NCBI RefSeq assembly: GCF_964340395.1
Contig: NC_135557.1
Location: forward strand, 186,001 to 250,000
Direction of reading: 5' to 3'
From: Glandiceps talaboti
Lineage: Eukaryota > Hemichordata > Enteropneusta > Spengelidae
DNA length: 64,000 bases
Shown: piece after piece, positions 15,158 to 23,800 of the stretch
How positions within the stretch are numbered: position 1 is the stretch's first letter
How the letters are laid out: the number at the start of each line of letters is the position of its first letter
The notes under the pieces: model-generated
Seen by the model: only the letters and a program-made list of their open reading frames with translations
Database searches by the model: none
What the model was told of the DNA's origin: nothing
Position numbers and translations under genes: made by a program

Positions 15158-15430
15158 ATGTGGCAACAGGCGACAGAAGATATGAAGTTCGGTTATAACA
15201 ACATAAATAATGATGTAAAAAAATCAGCATTAAAGGAAATGGAAGGTCATGATGATCCAGTGCAACGACTAGATTCAGTTGAAGTGGTAGCGGCAGTAGA
15301 TGTAGCAGATGTAGCAGAAGTGGCAGAAGTAGCAGTAACACAAGAGCATGACATCGTTGACGTTGTTCATGAATATTCAACGATTGGAATAATAATCGGT
15401 GCAATATTTTTAAGTTACATATTTATATAA
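15158..15430 (+). CDS. small acidic protein with C-terminal membrane segment, first gene of virus-like block
   Basis: A 90-residue open frame from ATG to TAA. The N-terminal half is polar. Residues about 40-65 are a run of Val/Ala/Asp/Glu dipeptides (VADVAEVAEVAV-like), and the last 17 residues are a hydrophobic helix (IGIIIGAIFLSYIFI), so a C-tail-anchored membrane protein is likely. It lies directly upstream of the next gene, with 4 nt between its stop and that gene's ATG, as in tightly packed viral blocks. An antisense frame over the same bases is a shadow. It is one of only two plus-strand genes of the block with no visible lesion. Function is not recognised; a virion membrane or minor structural role is inferred from context only. 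Confidence 0.55.
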   Translation: MWQQATEDMKFGYNNINNDVKKSALKEMEGHDDPVQRLDSVEVVAAVDVADVAEVAEVAVTQEHDIVDVVHEYSTIGIIIGAIFLSYIFI

Positions 15431-15434
15431 TAAG

Positions 15435-16662
15435 ATGGCTGACTTTGATCCTTTTGATACTAATCCTTTAAGGGAAAATGTAGATTATGAAGACCCTAGG
15501 GACCCTGGAGTAGACTTTGAAATGACAGACTACGAACAAGATTCGTTGGATTTTCTGGCGGAAACGGAACAGGAAACATCATTCACAGACCCGGTAGGTG
15601 CAGGAGATAAACTTACTGAATTAAAAAATAAAATGTTAGAAGAAACTATTGATGCAGTTATTTAAAAAAGTGACAATGTGAGTGTTAATCGAACTGAATT
15701 GCGATTAAATACATATGTAGGAAAGGATGGACAGTTGTATGATAAAATAAAAAATCAACGGATTACAAGAAATGGTAAACTTTTAGCCAAAAAGTACAAT
15801 AAAAAGTAAAATTGGTACTGCAGATGCTAATAGACTTTTCTTAGACACTGCAGAGGATCCACCGGGGCCGTTAAATGTGGATGAATTTGAAGCTATTGAT
15901 CTCACACCACCAATGATTGGTCAATTAAGAGACTATCAGACCTACCTCAGAAAAGACACTGCAGGTAATAAAGATGAAATCGGTAAGGTTGAAAACAAAA
16001 TAGAAGAATGGAATGAACTTAATCCTGAATATACAGTCATACGTAAAGAACTTGATACAGCAGTCAAAAGTTTAGAAGATTTGTATGATAGAAAAAAAGA
16101 ATTGGAAAGCAGACAAAAAATCGAAGAATTATCGCAAGATGAAAAACAGGAATTAGGTAGAATTCAGATTAATATCTTAAAATATAATAAAGAAACTGAT
16201 ACTTTATGCAATAAGTTAGCTGAGACATCTGCTTTGAAAGAAGTACTCAAAGACCCAAACCTTAGTATTAAAGATAAACTGGTAATTCTTTTCAAACGTA
16301 ATGGAGTTACTATCGTTTTATTGGCAACAGCACTTGGTTTGGTTATAACTACCAAATCCATTGTATTAGGTATGAAATCACCACCAATTGTAAGTGCTGG
16401 TGGCGGTAGCGGTAGCAGCGGTAGTGGCCCAGTCAAAGCAGTTATTAAACGTGTTGCGGGTGCATTGAAATGGCTCGGTAATAAAGCAGCGATGGCACTA
16501 CCGGGTATTATTGGCTCTATTGTGTCGTTTGTTTTAAAAACAGCGGGGCAAGTTGTAGGATTTATAGGTGAGCATGTATGGTTGTTGGCAACTGCAATAG
16601 CGGTATACCTTTATGAACAGATTTTTAAACAAAGTTCTAACCAAAAAAATAAACGAATATAG
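15435..16662 (+). pseudogene. broken virus-like structural protein with hydrophobic C-terminal region
   Basis: Two open stretches belong to one ancestral gene. The first starts at ATG 15435 (MADFDPF..., acidic) and meets TAA at 15663-15665, but the same frame stays open and protein-like to 15806. A frameshift in about 15786-15807 then moves to the frame that runs to 16662. The GTG at 15877 is not a real start, because that frame is open upstream to 15787. The second half has a long charged coiled-coil-like helix region (about 15900-16250), a hydrophobic helix (VTIVLLATALGLVITT), a Gly/Ser linker (GGGSGSSGSG) and a second hydrophobic stretch (LPGIIGSIVSFVL to about 16610). From memory, unverified, this architecture accompanies the capsid gene in related elements of corals and bivalves. 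A minor capsid or membrane-active virion role is inferred. Confidence 0.6.
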
Positions 16663-16768
16663 TATAAAATGAAAATAGTATAAAAAAATAAAAAATATAA
16701 TAATATACTATATTTTGTATTTTGTATTTTAGTATTTTTATATAGTATAATAGTATAGTATAAGAAAA
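16663..16768 (+). promoter_or_regulatory. AT-rich promoter-like spacer before the capsid gene
   Basis: About 106 bp of almost pure A/T with repeated TATA-type strings (ATATACTATATTTTG, ATAGTATAATAGTATAG), ending just upstream of the capsid ATG. Similar TATACTATA-type strings precede other genes of the block, which suggests a shared promoter type with a very short leader. Confidence 0.4.
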
Positions 16769-17972
16769 ATGCCTTACAATAGAGAACTTCAAGGTGATTA
16801 CTCAAAACTAAATGCACTTGGTAATAAAGGAGAGCGAACTCATGACGTTGTAACGTATAATCCAATTCATGTAAAGCCCGGTGAAGTTTTATATATCAGA
16901 TGTCCAAAATTAGAGGACACTGTTGTTCTAACGGGTAAATTCAATTTTGTCTTTGATCTTAAACCAGAAGGTCATAATAAGAACTTCGTTGTTCAAAACC
17001 TGTCTGCCAACGTCATCAGTCGACTAGTTTTAAAATTCGAAGGGGAAATCTTAATGGATTTAACAGGCTACAACTTAGTACAAACGTATTAAAGATCTGT
17101 ATTCGGATAGAACAAATAAAATGTTGTATGGAATTCAGTCAGAAAATCTTAGAAAATTGAGAAGCGATAATATTGATGGAGTCGGTGGCGGGGATTACTT
17201 AGGAGAGGCTGCACTTCATAAGGCATACGGTAAAAAATATGCGATCGATCTCGCGAAATTGCATCCTATAATGAATGGTCATGGAGCCATATATCCTTCG
17301 AGCTTAGGAAGTCATTATCGAATGGGAGCTTACTCTTGCTCCTAGTAATCAAATCCTGGTAAGTGAAGACACAGATGGCTGGGATTATACTTTAACAAAC
17401 ATCCAACTTGAATATGAAACGATAAGAGATCCAAAGTTAGCTATGGAAATTAAGGGTTATTATAACAGTGGCAAAAGTTTTCTTTACGAACATATCCAAC
17501 ATTTCAGAACAATTAACTTCTCTGGTACAGATACAATTATTAACGAGAACATTAATATACCAGGTAGAAGCTTGAAAGGAATTTTCGTATTATTCAGCAA
17601 ACCACAGCAACAAAAGGAGTTAGACTCCGAACTATTCTTTAATCCTAGTATTAATTCTTTTGCAATAGCGATAGAAGGTATCGCAAATAAAGTGTATGCA
17701 CAGGGATTATCTCCTAGAAAATTTTGGGAAGAAACCAGACGTTATTTCATGGCATCTGAGTTCTGTTGCGATAAACTAGAGAAAGTAACTGAAGCCACCT
17801 TTCTGTTGGATAAATACTGTCTGTTTATTGATTTAAGAAGTTTTAAGGATAATAGGTATCATGGTAGTGGTCTAAAAACCCTCAAGAAAGAATAACTGCA
17901 AATATTTTCATTAATATAAGTGATGCCATGCTTAAAATTCAAGAATCTAAATTAAAATCTATTATATATTAA
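16769..17972 (+). pseudogene. probable double jelly-roll major capsid protein, three frameshifts
   Basis: Three open stretches in three frames follow one another with matching protein character: 16769-17092, 17121-17345 (open back to about 17091) and 17443-17895 (open back to about 17323), with a fourth short tail in another frame to TAA 17970-17972. Breaks lie at 17087-17091, 17320-17330 and 17874-17880, the last in an A-run. Total span is about 400 codons, the size expected of capsid proteins of small Polinton-type viruses. The motif SENLRKLRS and the later segment on Ile-rich beta strands with a YxQGLSPRKFWEETRR-like helix resemble, from memory, capsid proteins of adintovirus/Polinton-like elements in cnidarians. 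The gene sits immediately before the packaging ATPase, as expected for a morphogenesis module. Identity rests on context and recall, not on a search. Confidence 0.6.
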
Positions 17973-17992
17973 TACTATATTAATACTCTAAA

Positions 17993-18610
17993 ATGATCTG
18001 GCTTGTCCCTCCTTTCAATATGCTTATTAGTGCACCGACATGTTCTGGTAAAACAGAGTTCGTTATGCAACTGTTACAAACGCATTACAAAAAAGTTTAT
18101 AAAAAAAATTATATAATCATAATCTGTCCGACATTCATAAACAATAAAGCTTATGATAAAAAATGTATTTACAAAGACTCGGACATTATTATAATGATTC
18201 CCAACATAGAAAAAATAAATGAAAGTATTGAATTCGCGTATGAGTGTTATAAAAGTGACTATAAAAATACAAAAAGTCTAATCATACTAGATGACTGCGC
18301 TTTCACGAAGGATGTCAAATCTCGTGTCAATATTTTAACAAAGTTGGCATTTTCAGCTCGTCATGATAATATTAGCGTACGGGTACTTACGCAACAATTT
18401 ACGAGTATCGCCAAGACATTTCGAGAAAATATCGGCATGCTTGTTCTGTATTACACACCGAGTAAAAATGATGTGAAAGAGATAATTGAAAACTATGGGA
18501 TGGAATTAAATAAGGAAGAAATTAATGAATTTATAAAACAATAAAAATATACTCCTTATAGCAAATTAGAGTTTCGTTTAAGACAACCTTATAGTATAGA
18601 TCTGGTATAG
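17993..18610 (+). pseudogene. FtsK/HerA-type genome-packaging ATPase, nonsense-broken
   Basis: The frame opens at ATG 17993, 21 nt after the capsid stop, and runs 183 codons to TAA 18542-18544. A Walker A motif lies close to the N terminus (APTCSGKTEF). A Walker B follows about residues 96-103 (SLIILDDC), and a downstream Gln-rich strand (VRVLTQQF) matches the sensor region of A32-like packaging ATPases. The start close to Walker A is typical of the small Polinton/adintovirus ATPases. After the TAA the same frame stays open for 21 codons to TAG 18608-18610 and contains FRLRQPYSI, the kind of C-terminal end this family has, so the TAA is probably a nonsense mutation that removes only the tail. 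The catalytic motifs are intact. The family would translocate viral DNA into capsids. Confidence 0.75.
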
Positions 18611-18728
18611 TTAGTATAATATGTTTATCAATGATATTTGTTGTCTCTGTTGGATATTTATTGTGTTAGTTACAAAATAAAATGTAAAATAACTAAAATT
18701 AAATATTTTTTTCATATTATATAACAAA
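18611..18728 (+). promoter_or_regulatory. AT-rich intergenic leader
   Basis: AT-rich spacer with TATAGTATAG, TAGTATAATATG and CATATTATATAAC shortly before the next ATG at 18729. It matches the promoter-like spacers elsewhere in the block. Confidence 0.35.
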
Positions 18729-19388
18729 ATGGAACAGACATTGGCAGATATTTTACAACCAGTTGAAGCGGTAGCACCAACACCAGCCTCAACAACACCA
18801 GAACAGGTGTCTCCAATAGTTAAGTACAGAGAAAGATTACTATGTATCATTGCTGCTGGACTATCAAAAGCTTTCTTGGGAAAAAATTTCACACTCGAAT
18901 ATATTGAAAAAGCGAGTGATAAAGAAATCGAAAAGTATTATAAGATATATGAAAGCACTTACAGTTCTCTCGTAAGTGACAACATTGTAAATGGAGTTTT
19001 ATTTGGGATTAGTAAAATAGTATGACTTGTGCTTCCAGTACATAATGTGAATAAATTAAGTGATGACTTGAAAAATAATTTTCTTGTTACGAATCAATTC
19101 AAACAACTTACTGGAAAGTTAGCATACAGTTATGGTCCTCTTTTGGCATTGACAAGTGGTGGTCTCACTATTTTAAATAATATTAACTTTGCAACACATA
19201 CTTGTCCCAAGCAAAGTGACTTGAAAGACTTTAATAAAGTTGAAAAGAGTGACTTGAATGACTTTAATAAAGTTGACTTGAATGACTTGAGTCAACTTGA
19301 TCACGAACTTGCTATAGAAATTGATCAAGAACTTGAAAACAACTTAAAAATTGACTTAGTTGAAAAGAGTTTCAAAAAATTAAAGTAA
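18729..19388 (+). pseudogene. virus-like block protein of unknown function, in-frame TGA
   Basis: One continuous frame of 220 codons from ATG 18729 to TAA 19386-19388, interrupted by a single TGA at 19023-19025. The part after the TGA is not a separate gene: it shares the frame and begins without a methionine. The N terminus is Pro/Thr/Ala-rich (about residues 10-35). A helical region follows (IVKYRERLLCIIAAGLSKAF) with Lys/Glu-rich helices and a moderately hydrophobic stretch after the stop (YGPLLALTSGGLTILNNI). The C terminus has short Asp/Leu/Lys repeats of the type DLKDFNKV and DLNDFNKV, which look like local tandem duplication. I do not recognise a catalytic domain. Position among structural-type genes suggests a virion or assembly protein. 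Confidence 0.5.
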
Positions 19389-19440
19389 TTTGAAAAGAAA
19401 ACATTAAAAATATTTTGTATTATATATATTAGTGTAAAAA

Positions 19441-19923
19441 GTGAGTGATACAGAAACTGTAACACAGCCACAAGTAGAAACTCAAGTAGAGACTGTGACT
19501 ACAAACAGTAAAATTAAAAGTCCAGGTAGAGTTGCATGGGGTAAAAAATTAGCAATAATTTCAGCTGAAACAAAAAAACGAAAAAAATTAAAATCGATAG
19601 AGTCGATAGCGTCAAAAGAGTCGATAGTTAAATCAATGGAACCAATAAAGGCAACTGAGTTTTACTCACAGTCGGACAATAAAAGCTCGCAATTTAATAA
19701 TACTAATACTAATACTATGATTTTATTAACTTTTGGTTCACTAGTAATTGGGGTAGCTGGTTTAGTAACAAGAATGTATTATAAAAGACAGTGGTTTTTA
19801 CGGTTTTTACAATCAAGTGATATTCAAGAGTCTAAAGAATAAACGACACCACAACCAGTTAAAAATAAACAATTAACGACACCACAACCAATTAAAAATA
19901 ATGCTCTGTTTGAAATGGAATAA
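19441..19923 (+). pseudogene. basic protein with one membrane segment, start and tail damaged
   Basis: The open frame begins at GTG 19441 (GTG AGT GAT), where an ATG is expected; no in-frame ATG lies upstream, so start loss is likely. It encodes a Thr/Gln/Glu-rich N terminus, a basic stretch (VAWGKKLAII followed by KKRKKLKS) and one transmembrane helix (MILLTFGSLVIGVAGLV), followed by a basic end. TAA at 19840-19842 stops the frame, but the same frame is open for 26 more codons to TAA 19921-19923. That extension repeats a short unit whose second copy has TTA (Leu) where the first has TAA, which shows how the stop arose. Likely a type II-like small membrane protein of the element; function unknown. 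Confidence 0.5.
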
Positions 19924-19995
19924 TTATTTTTTTATATTATATTTTTTTTTATATATAATATATATAATATATATATACACTATACACGATACACA
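19924..19995 (+). promoter_or_regulatory. AT-rich promoter-like leader
   Basis: Nearly pure A/T with alternating TATA (ATATATAATATATATAATA) and then ACTATACACGATACACAATG leading into the next start at 19996. The ACTATACAxxATACACAATG pattern resembles ACTATACATAATG before the gene at 20317. Confidence 0.4.
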
Positions 19996-20234
19996 ATGAC
20001 AGACTATACTAAACTAATCGTGAATGGTCTTTATGATGGTGCAGTTTATCTGCTTTAACAATAGCTAATAGTTTTATACTTGACAAGACTATGAAGATGT
20101 CTCCAGACAGTCCTAAAACAAGTACTTCATTTAAGAAGTTTGCTTCTCTCACAATAGCTATAAGTGTTGCAGTATTAGAGAAAGAATTGTTAGAACAAAG
20201 AAATATGTTACCAGTTGATCCTTACAAAGGATAA
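19996..20234 (+). pseudogene. small virus-like block gene with one frameshift
   Basis: The frame opens at ATG 19996 and stops after 20 codons at TAA 20056-20058. A second frame, open from about 20049 to TAA 20232-20234, continues with a compatible helical, moderately hydrophobic protein (ALTIANSFIL, then SLTIAISVAVLEKELLEQ). A single frameshift in 20041-20056 explains both. Total length would be about 79 codons. It is too short for the usual ORF thresholds. The tail runs into a small 13-bp repeat (ATAAATATAAAGG-type, three copies, 20222-20262). Function unknown; by position it belongs with the small virion-type proteins. Confidence 0.45.
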
Positions 20235-20316
20235 ATATAAAGGATAAATATAAAGGATAAATAAAAAGAATGATTTAATAATTTTATATATCTAGATATA
20301 ATATATACTATACATA

Positions 20317-20772
20317 ATGGGTGCGGCAATTGCGATGTTGGTTGGTGGAGCTGTTTTAAATGCAACTGCCTTTGTTGGAGCTGGTTATTTAGGTAAGACA
20401 CTTTCAGGTGACTCAAAACAAGAACATGAAAAAGAATTAAAGAGACATGATTTAGCTTTGGAAAATTTCAATAAAGATCGAGAAATATGGTTGGAACATA
20501 GACAAAAAGTATTGGACTTTATAGCGAAACAAAAAAATTTAGATGTTCATGCGAGACAAAATCTGGTTCTGACTGATCAAAACTTAAATTTATATCTAGA
20601 ATTTCATCCACAGAGTACACAGAGTAGTCTCAATAATCTTAAGAATGAACCTGAATTTAGTGACTATTATCAACCTTCTAACAACATGAAGACATACCAA
20701 TACCTTTATTTAGCTGGGGGTCGAATATTATTAGTTTATTTAACAAAAAAATATAATAAATATAATAAATAA
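20317..20772 (+). CDS. intact small virus-like protein with N-terminal hydrophobic segment and charged helix
   Basis: 151 codons from ATG 20317 to TAA 20770-20772 with no lesion. The N terminus is a Gly/Ala-rich hydrophobic segment (residues about 2-30: AAIAMLVGGAVLNATAFVGAGYLG), followed by a charged alpha-helical region around KELKRHDLALENF and EHRQKVLDFI. It then has a Pro-containing region with EPEFSDYYQPS and a second hydrophobic stretch near the C terminus (LYLAGGRILLVYL). From memory, unverified, small proteins with an RHDLA-type helix and a final SDYY/SDFY-PS motif accompany capsid genes of elements in corals and bivalves. It follows an ACTATACATAATG leader. A small virion membrane or core protein is plausible; no enzymatic motif is present. 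Confidence 0.6.
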   Translation: MGAAIAMLVGGAVLNATAFVGAGYLGKTLSGDSKQEHEKELKRHDLALENFNKDREIWLEHRQKVLDFIAKQKNLDVHARQNLVLTDQNLNLYLEFHPQSTQSSLNNLKNEPEFSDYYQPSNNMKTYQYLYLAGGRILLVYLTKKYNKYNK

Positions 20773-20786
20773 TATATAACTATATA

Positions 20787-21480
20787 ATGGAAGTCTGTAA
20801 AGCAGTTTGTAAAGCAGTGTGTAAATTATGTAAACGAAATGGTGTAACAGATGCAACCCATGATTGTACTAACACGTGCGGTGCACTGTTTGGAAAATCT
20901 CGTTGTTCTAATTGTTGTGATTCAGTAGCAAGGAACAAAATGAACTGGTATAACATCATACATTGTAACATATGTAGAAAATTCAATATACCTCGTGATG
21001 ATATTTGTAAAAAACATTTGTGGTAACATCTATGGAAGGTTTCACTGTTTTAACTGCTGTAATTCGTTTAACAAACCTTTAAATGTAAACTTTGAGCATG
21101 ACCAAAGAAAAAAACAAAACAGTTGAAATATCTATGTTCCTAAAAACCTCATTAAAAAGGTTTTTAAGAGATATAATCTAAATTATTATCTTTTAACAAC
21201 TGTTACTATAATATTTTCGTCAATTAATGAAGTTTATACAGAGCCAACACGATATCGATCACTCAACTTTAGTGTAATTATAAAAGCAATTCTATTATAC
21301 TTAGGAAAGTATTAAGAAGCTGCTCTAATACCAGAGTTGAAAACAAAGGCACATTCACAGAATCAAATTCTTAAACGATTTTGGGATAAATGGAACGCAG
21401 AATATCCAGAGATAAGATTTAGTTGGTGGCATTTACGGTGGCGTCAAATCTTTTTAAAAATGAAGTTAAAACATTGTTAA
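20787..21480 (+). pseudogene. Cys-rich zinc-ribbon-like protein with fused C-terminal helical region, multiply broken
   Basis: The frame at 20787 encodes 79 residues rich in CxxC pairs (CKAVCKAVCKLCK, CSNCCDS, CNICRKF), stopping at TAA 21024-21026. The +1 frame from 21025 continues with another Cys pair motif (CFNCC) to TGA 21124-21126, remains open after it to TAA 21313-21315, and again to TAA 21478-21480. The last part has KRFWDKW and WWHLRWRQ-like aromatic/basic helices. The unbroken protein character in one frame past two stops suggests a single decayed gene of about 230 codons with one frameshift and two nonsense changes. Alternatively it is two genes, with the second starting near 21127. 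The zinc-ribbon pattern suggests nucleic-acid binding, such as a late transcription factor, but I do not recognise the family. Confidence 0.45.
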
Positions 21481-21660
21481 AACATTAAAAACTGAATTTG
21501 AATAAGCTTGACTCTGAAATCAAGAATCAATTAAATCAACCAAAAAAATAAGGTTTTTGAATAACTTTGAATGAGTATTCAAATGATCCTTAAATCATGA
21601 TGAATAACTGAATAACTTATAATTTATAATTTTTTTAATTTTTTTATGTAAGTTGATCAA
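21481..21660. other. AT-rich convergent intergenic region
   Basis: Between the plus-strand Cys-rich pseudogene and the minus-strand gene. It has A- and T-runs (TAATTTTTTTAATTTTTTTA) that could serve as shared 3' ends. No gene seen. Confidence 0.4.
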
Positions 21661-22177
21661 CTAAAAAATGATTTCCATCATATATTTTTTGATATGTTCT
21701 TGTTGTTTAACTTCTTTTTTTTCCCATTAATCTTTGGTTTACTATGTCAAAATCCATTAGAGTATAACTATGATACGAATTCTTTGGATCTCTCATAGAT
21801 TTTTTTAATCCATGTGAAACAACTATTAATGGCAGTTTTGGATTTGTAAGAATCTCATTTATCATTCTGCTTGGAGCGTAAGTATAATAAAGTGTGTTAT
21901 GAGTTATTGGATTATTGAGACAAATCCATAATCTGGGACCGTAACAAGAATGGACCTCCTGATATTGAGAAATAAGAAATGGTTTTTCTGTTGGAACTTC
22001 TCTCCATTTGATTGTAGGAACCTCTTGGATCCTTCTTTTTTCATCCAAAATAATCAGTAATAAATCCTCACCATTCTCTACAGGATTAACAAGAACAGGA
22101 TCAATCAGAGAAAGTGGACTTGATTCGATTGTGTCGTCTTCGAAAGTGATTGGCTTTTGACTTTGTTCGTTTGACAT
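21661..22177 (-). pseudogene. convergent virus-like block gene, C-terminal frameshift in an A-run
   Basis: On the minus strand an ATG at 22177 opens a frame of 156 codons ending at 21707. The N terminus is acidic and Ser/Thr/Pro-rich; the middle holds LLLIILDE and a Trp/Pro/Tyr-rich region (CYGPRLWICLNNP); the end is basic. The frame ends just after a run of eight A (T on plus, 21715-21722). One base less there would shift into a frame that runs on to TAG at 21661-21663 with a Lys/Gln/Glu helix, so the homopolymer is the likely lesion or an assembly error. A TATATAAAA box lies 10-20 bp upstream (plus 22185-22196). It is transcribed towards the other genes. I do not recognise the family. Confidence 0.45.
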
Positions 22178-22182
22178 TTTTG

Positions 22183-22198
22183 AATTTTATATACCCTC
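22183..22198 (-). promoter_or_regulatory. TATA box for the minus-strand gene
   Basis: The minus strand reads GGGTATATAAAATTC just upstream of the ATG at 22177. The short leader is like that of the other genes in the block. Confidence 0.4.
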
Positions 22199-22908
22199 TC
22201 TTGCCATTTGTTTAATTGGGCGTTACGACGTACATACAGTGAGTCATGGGGTGTAAACGGTCTATTGTCAGTGTATTGTCAGTGTATTGACCTTTGAACC
22301 GGACATGCCTTAGCTGTCCCCTCAGGTATCAAACCTATTGAGGCGTTTAATTAGATAAATACCATTTATGACTCATAGGTGCATGACGGGTCATGACGGA
22401 GCATGACTATTCCCTATAGTGAATGGTCGACTGCACTGCTGTTGGTAACACTGTTCAAAAAGCTTTCCACGGTGAAATGACATGGTTATATTTGTGTAAA
22501 CACAAATGTTATGTAGATTAAGCCATTTATTTTACGTAAAAAAGGTGAAATATGGGTTATGTCGTTAGGTGGTCCCATAGCCCCATATTCTATACTACTA
22601 ACTGCTTCCCAGTCTGGTAACAGCTATAAACATATGGTTAAATTTCCTATAGCTGTCTCATGCCATTTCTCATTATTGTATCTTACACACGAGTTTCAGA
22701 CATGTCTCCTTTTATTTTACTCCTTGTAAAACACTGACACTGTCTTGTGCTTTGTTTTTGAGCCTTATAACAATTTGAAACCATGTACCCTGTACATGTA
22801 TACCACAGTTACCATCGTCTTGCCATAATACTAATATTAGCAACTAGACTCTGATACACAGCAAACAAAGTTGTCAATCACTTGGTACTTAATTTAATCT
22901 GTCGGCTA
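22199..22908. other. host-like unique DNA, no gene seen
   Basis: Base composition rises out of the very AT-rich viral block. There is a short direct duplication (GTCAGTGTATT, 22259-22284). No ORF, exon or mobile element can be supported. The right edge of the virus-like insertion should lie near the start of this stretch. Confidence 0.4.
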
Positions 22909-23102
22909 TTAACCCTTTCAGTACTGAAAACTCTCCCGCCATTTTTTTAAGGCAAAATTTCTTGTTAGTCTGCAAGTTTTTTTCCATATATCAACTTGAT
23001 TTAAGATTGAGAAATATTACTTCCTGATGATGTAGTATTACTACATTTACAAATCGATTATCCGTATTGTTTCATATTCTTCTCCAGTACAGAAAGGGTT
23101 AA
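22909..23102. mobile_element. piggyBac-like MITE with TTAA duplication
   Basis: TTAA-CCCTTTCAGTACTG at 22909-22926 and CAGTACAGAAAGGG-TTAA at 23085-23102 form inverted ends with one mismatch, flanked by TTAA on both sides. The internal 160 bp has no ORF. The TTAA duplication and CCC-start termini are the piggyBac pattern. Confidence 0.75.
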
Positions 23103-23220
23103 GGGAATCTGCAATAGCAGTGTTTTCTCATTTCTGTGAGATCTTATGCCAGTACATGTACTGCAACAATTCTATCAGGCCAGATGACATCCTACAAAAC
23201 TGTGATTCAGGGATTGCATT

Positions 23221-23224
<4 letters not shown>

Positions 23225-23303
<79 letters not shown>

Positions 23304-23304
23304 T
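23225..23304. repeat. (TA)n followed by (TTTA)n
   Basis: Alternating TA to about 23252, then about thirteen TTTA units. On the minus strand the TAAA units form the 3' tail of the LINE fragment next to it. Confidence 0.95.
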
Positions 23305-23800
23305 TCAGGTAAACCAACGGGCATAAAGCCCATTTACAGGCACCTTTAAAAACAAATAAGGAAAAACAAGCACTAAAAAGATAAAACAAGGGGTAGCAAT
23401 AACAGAAGTGACATGACATAAAAGGCAAACACAGAAATAAAAACAACAAAACAGGAAAAATTATTAAAAACACGCAGCCTGAAGCACACGCCGAAAGGCG
23501 GAAACAGGACTAAATAAATCTATGTTTGGATTTGCTTTAAAAACGTCATTACAAGTGGTTAAACATCTTAAAATTGGGGAATATTTTCTCAGATTTACTC
23601 TGGAGGCACTGATGCGAAAGATATGGTTATTACGTAACTGTCTGCTCTGTACATTAAAACAAACCTTGTACAAAATGGATGGGCAATTATAGCGTGAATT
23701 GACAAGTTTGTAAACAAAAATAGCATCTAAAAACTTTCGCCTCCTCACCAGTGGGGGAAGCTTAAACCTAGCACATGGCCGGGGGGGGGGGGGGGACAAT
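23305..23800 (-). mobile_element. 3' end of a non-LTR retrotransposon (LINE)
   Basis: On the minus strand a frame of 111 codons (23464-23799) has the look of the extreme C terminus of a LINE ORF2: LPPLVRRRKFLDAIFVYKLVN, a middle with VNLRKYSPILRCLTTCND, and a terminal SAFRRVL helix. It is followed by about 150 bp of 3' UTR (GGGCTTTATGCCCGTTGGTTTACC) and a (TAAA)n tail. The 5' end is cut at the G-tract near 23780. Only the tail of the element remains; the reverse transcriptase itself is absent. Confidence 0.65.

Noticed and set aside
15060-15404. 114-codon minus-strand ORF rich in Leu and His
   Set aside because: Shadow of the plus-strand gene at 15158; its low-complexity Leu run is the antisense of GTAGCAGA-type repeats.
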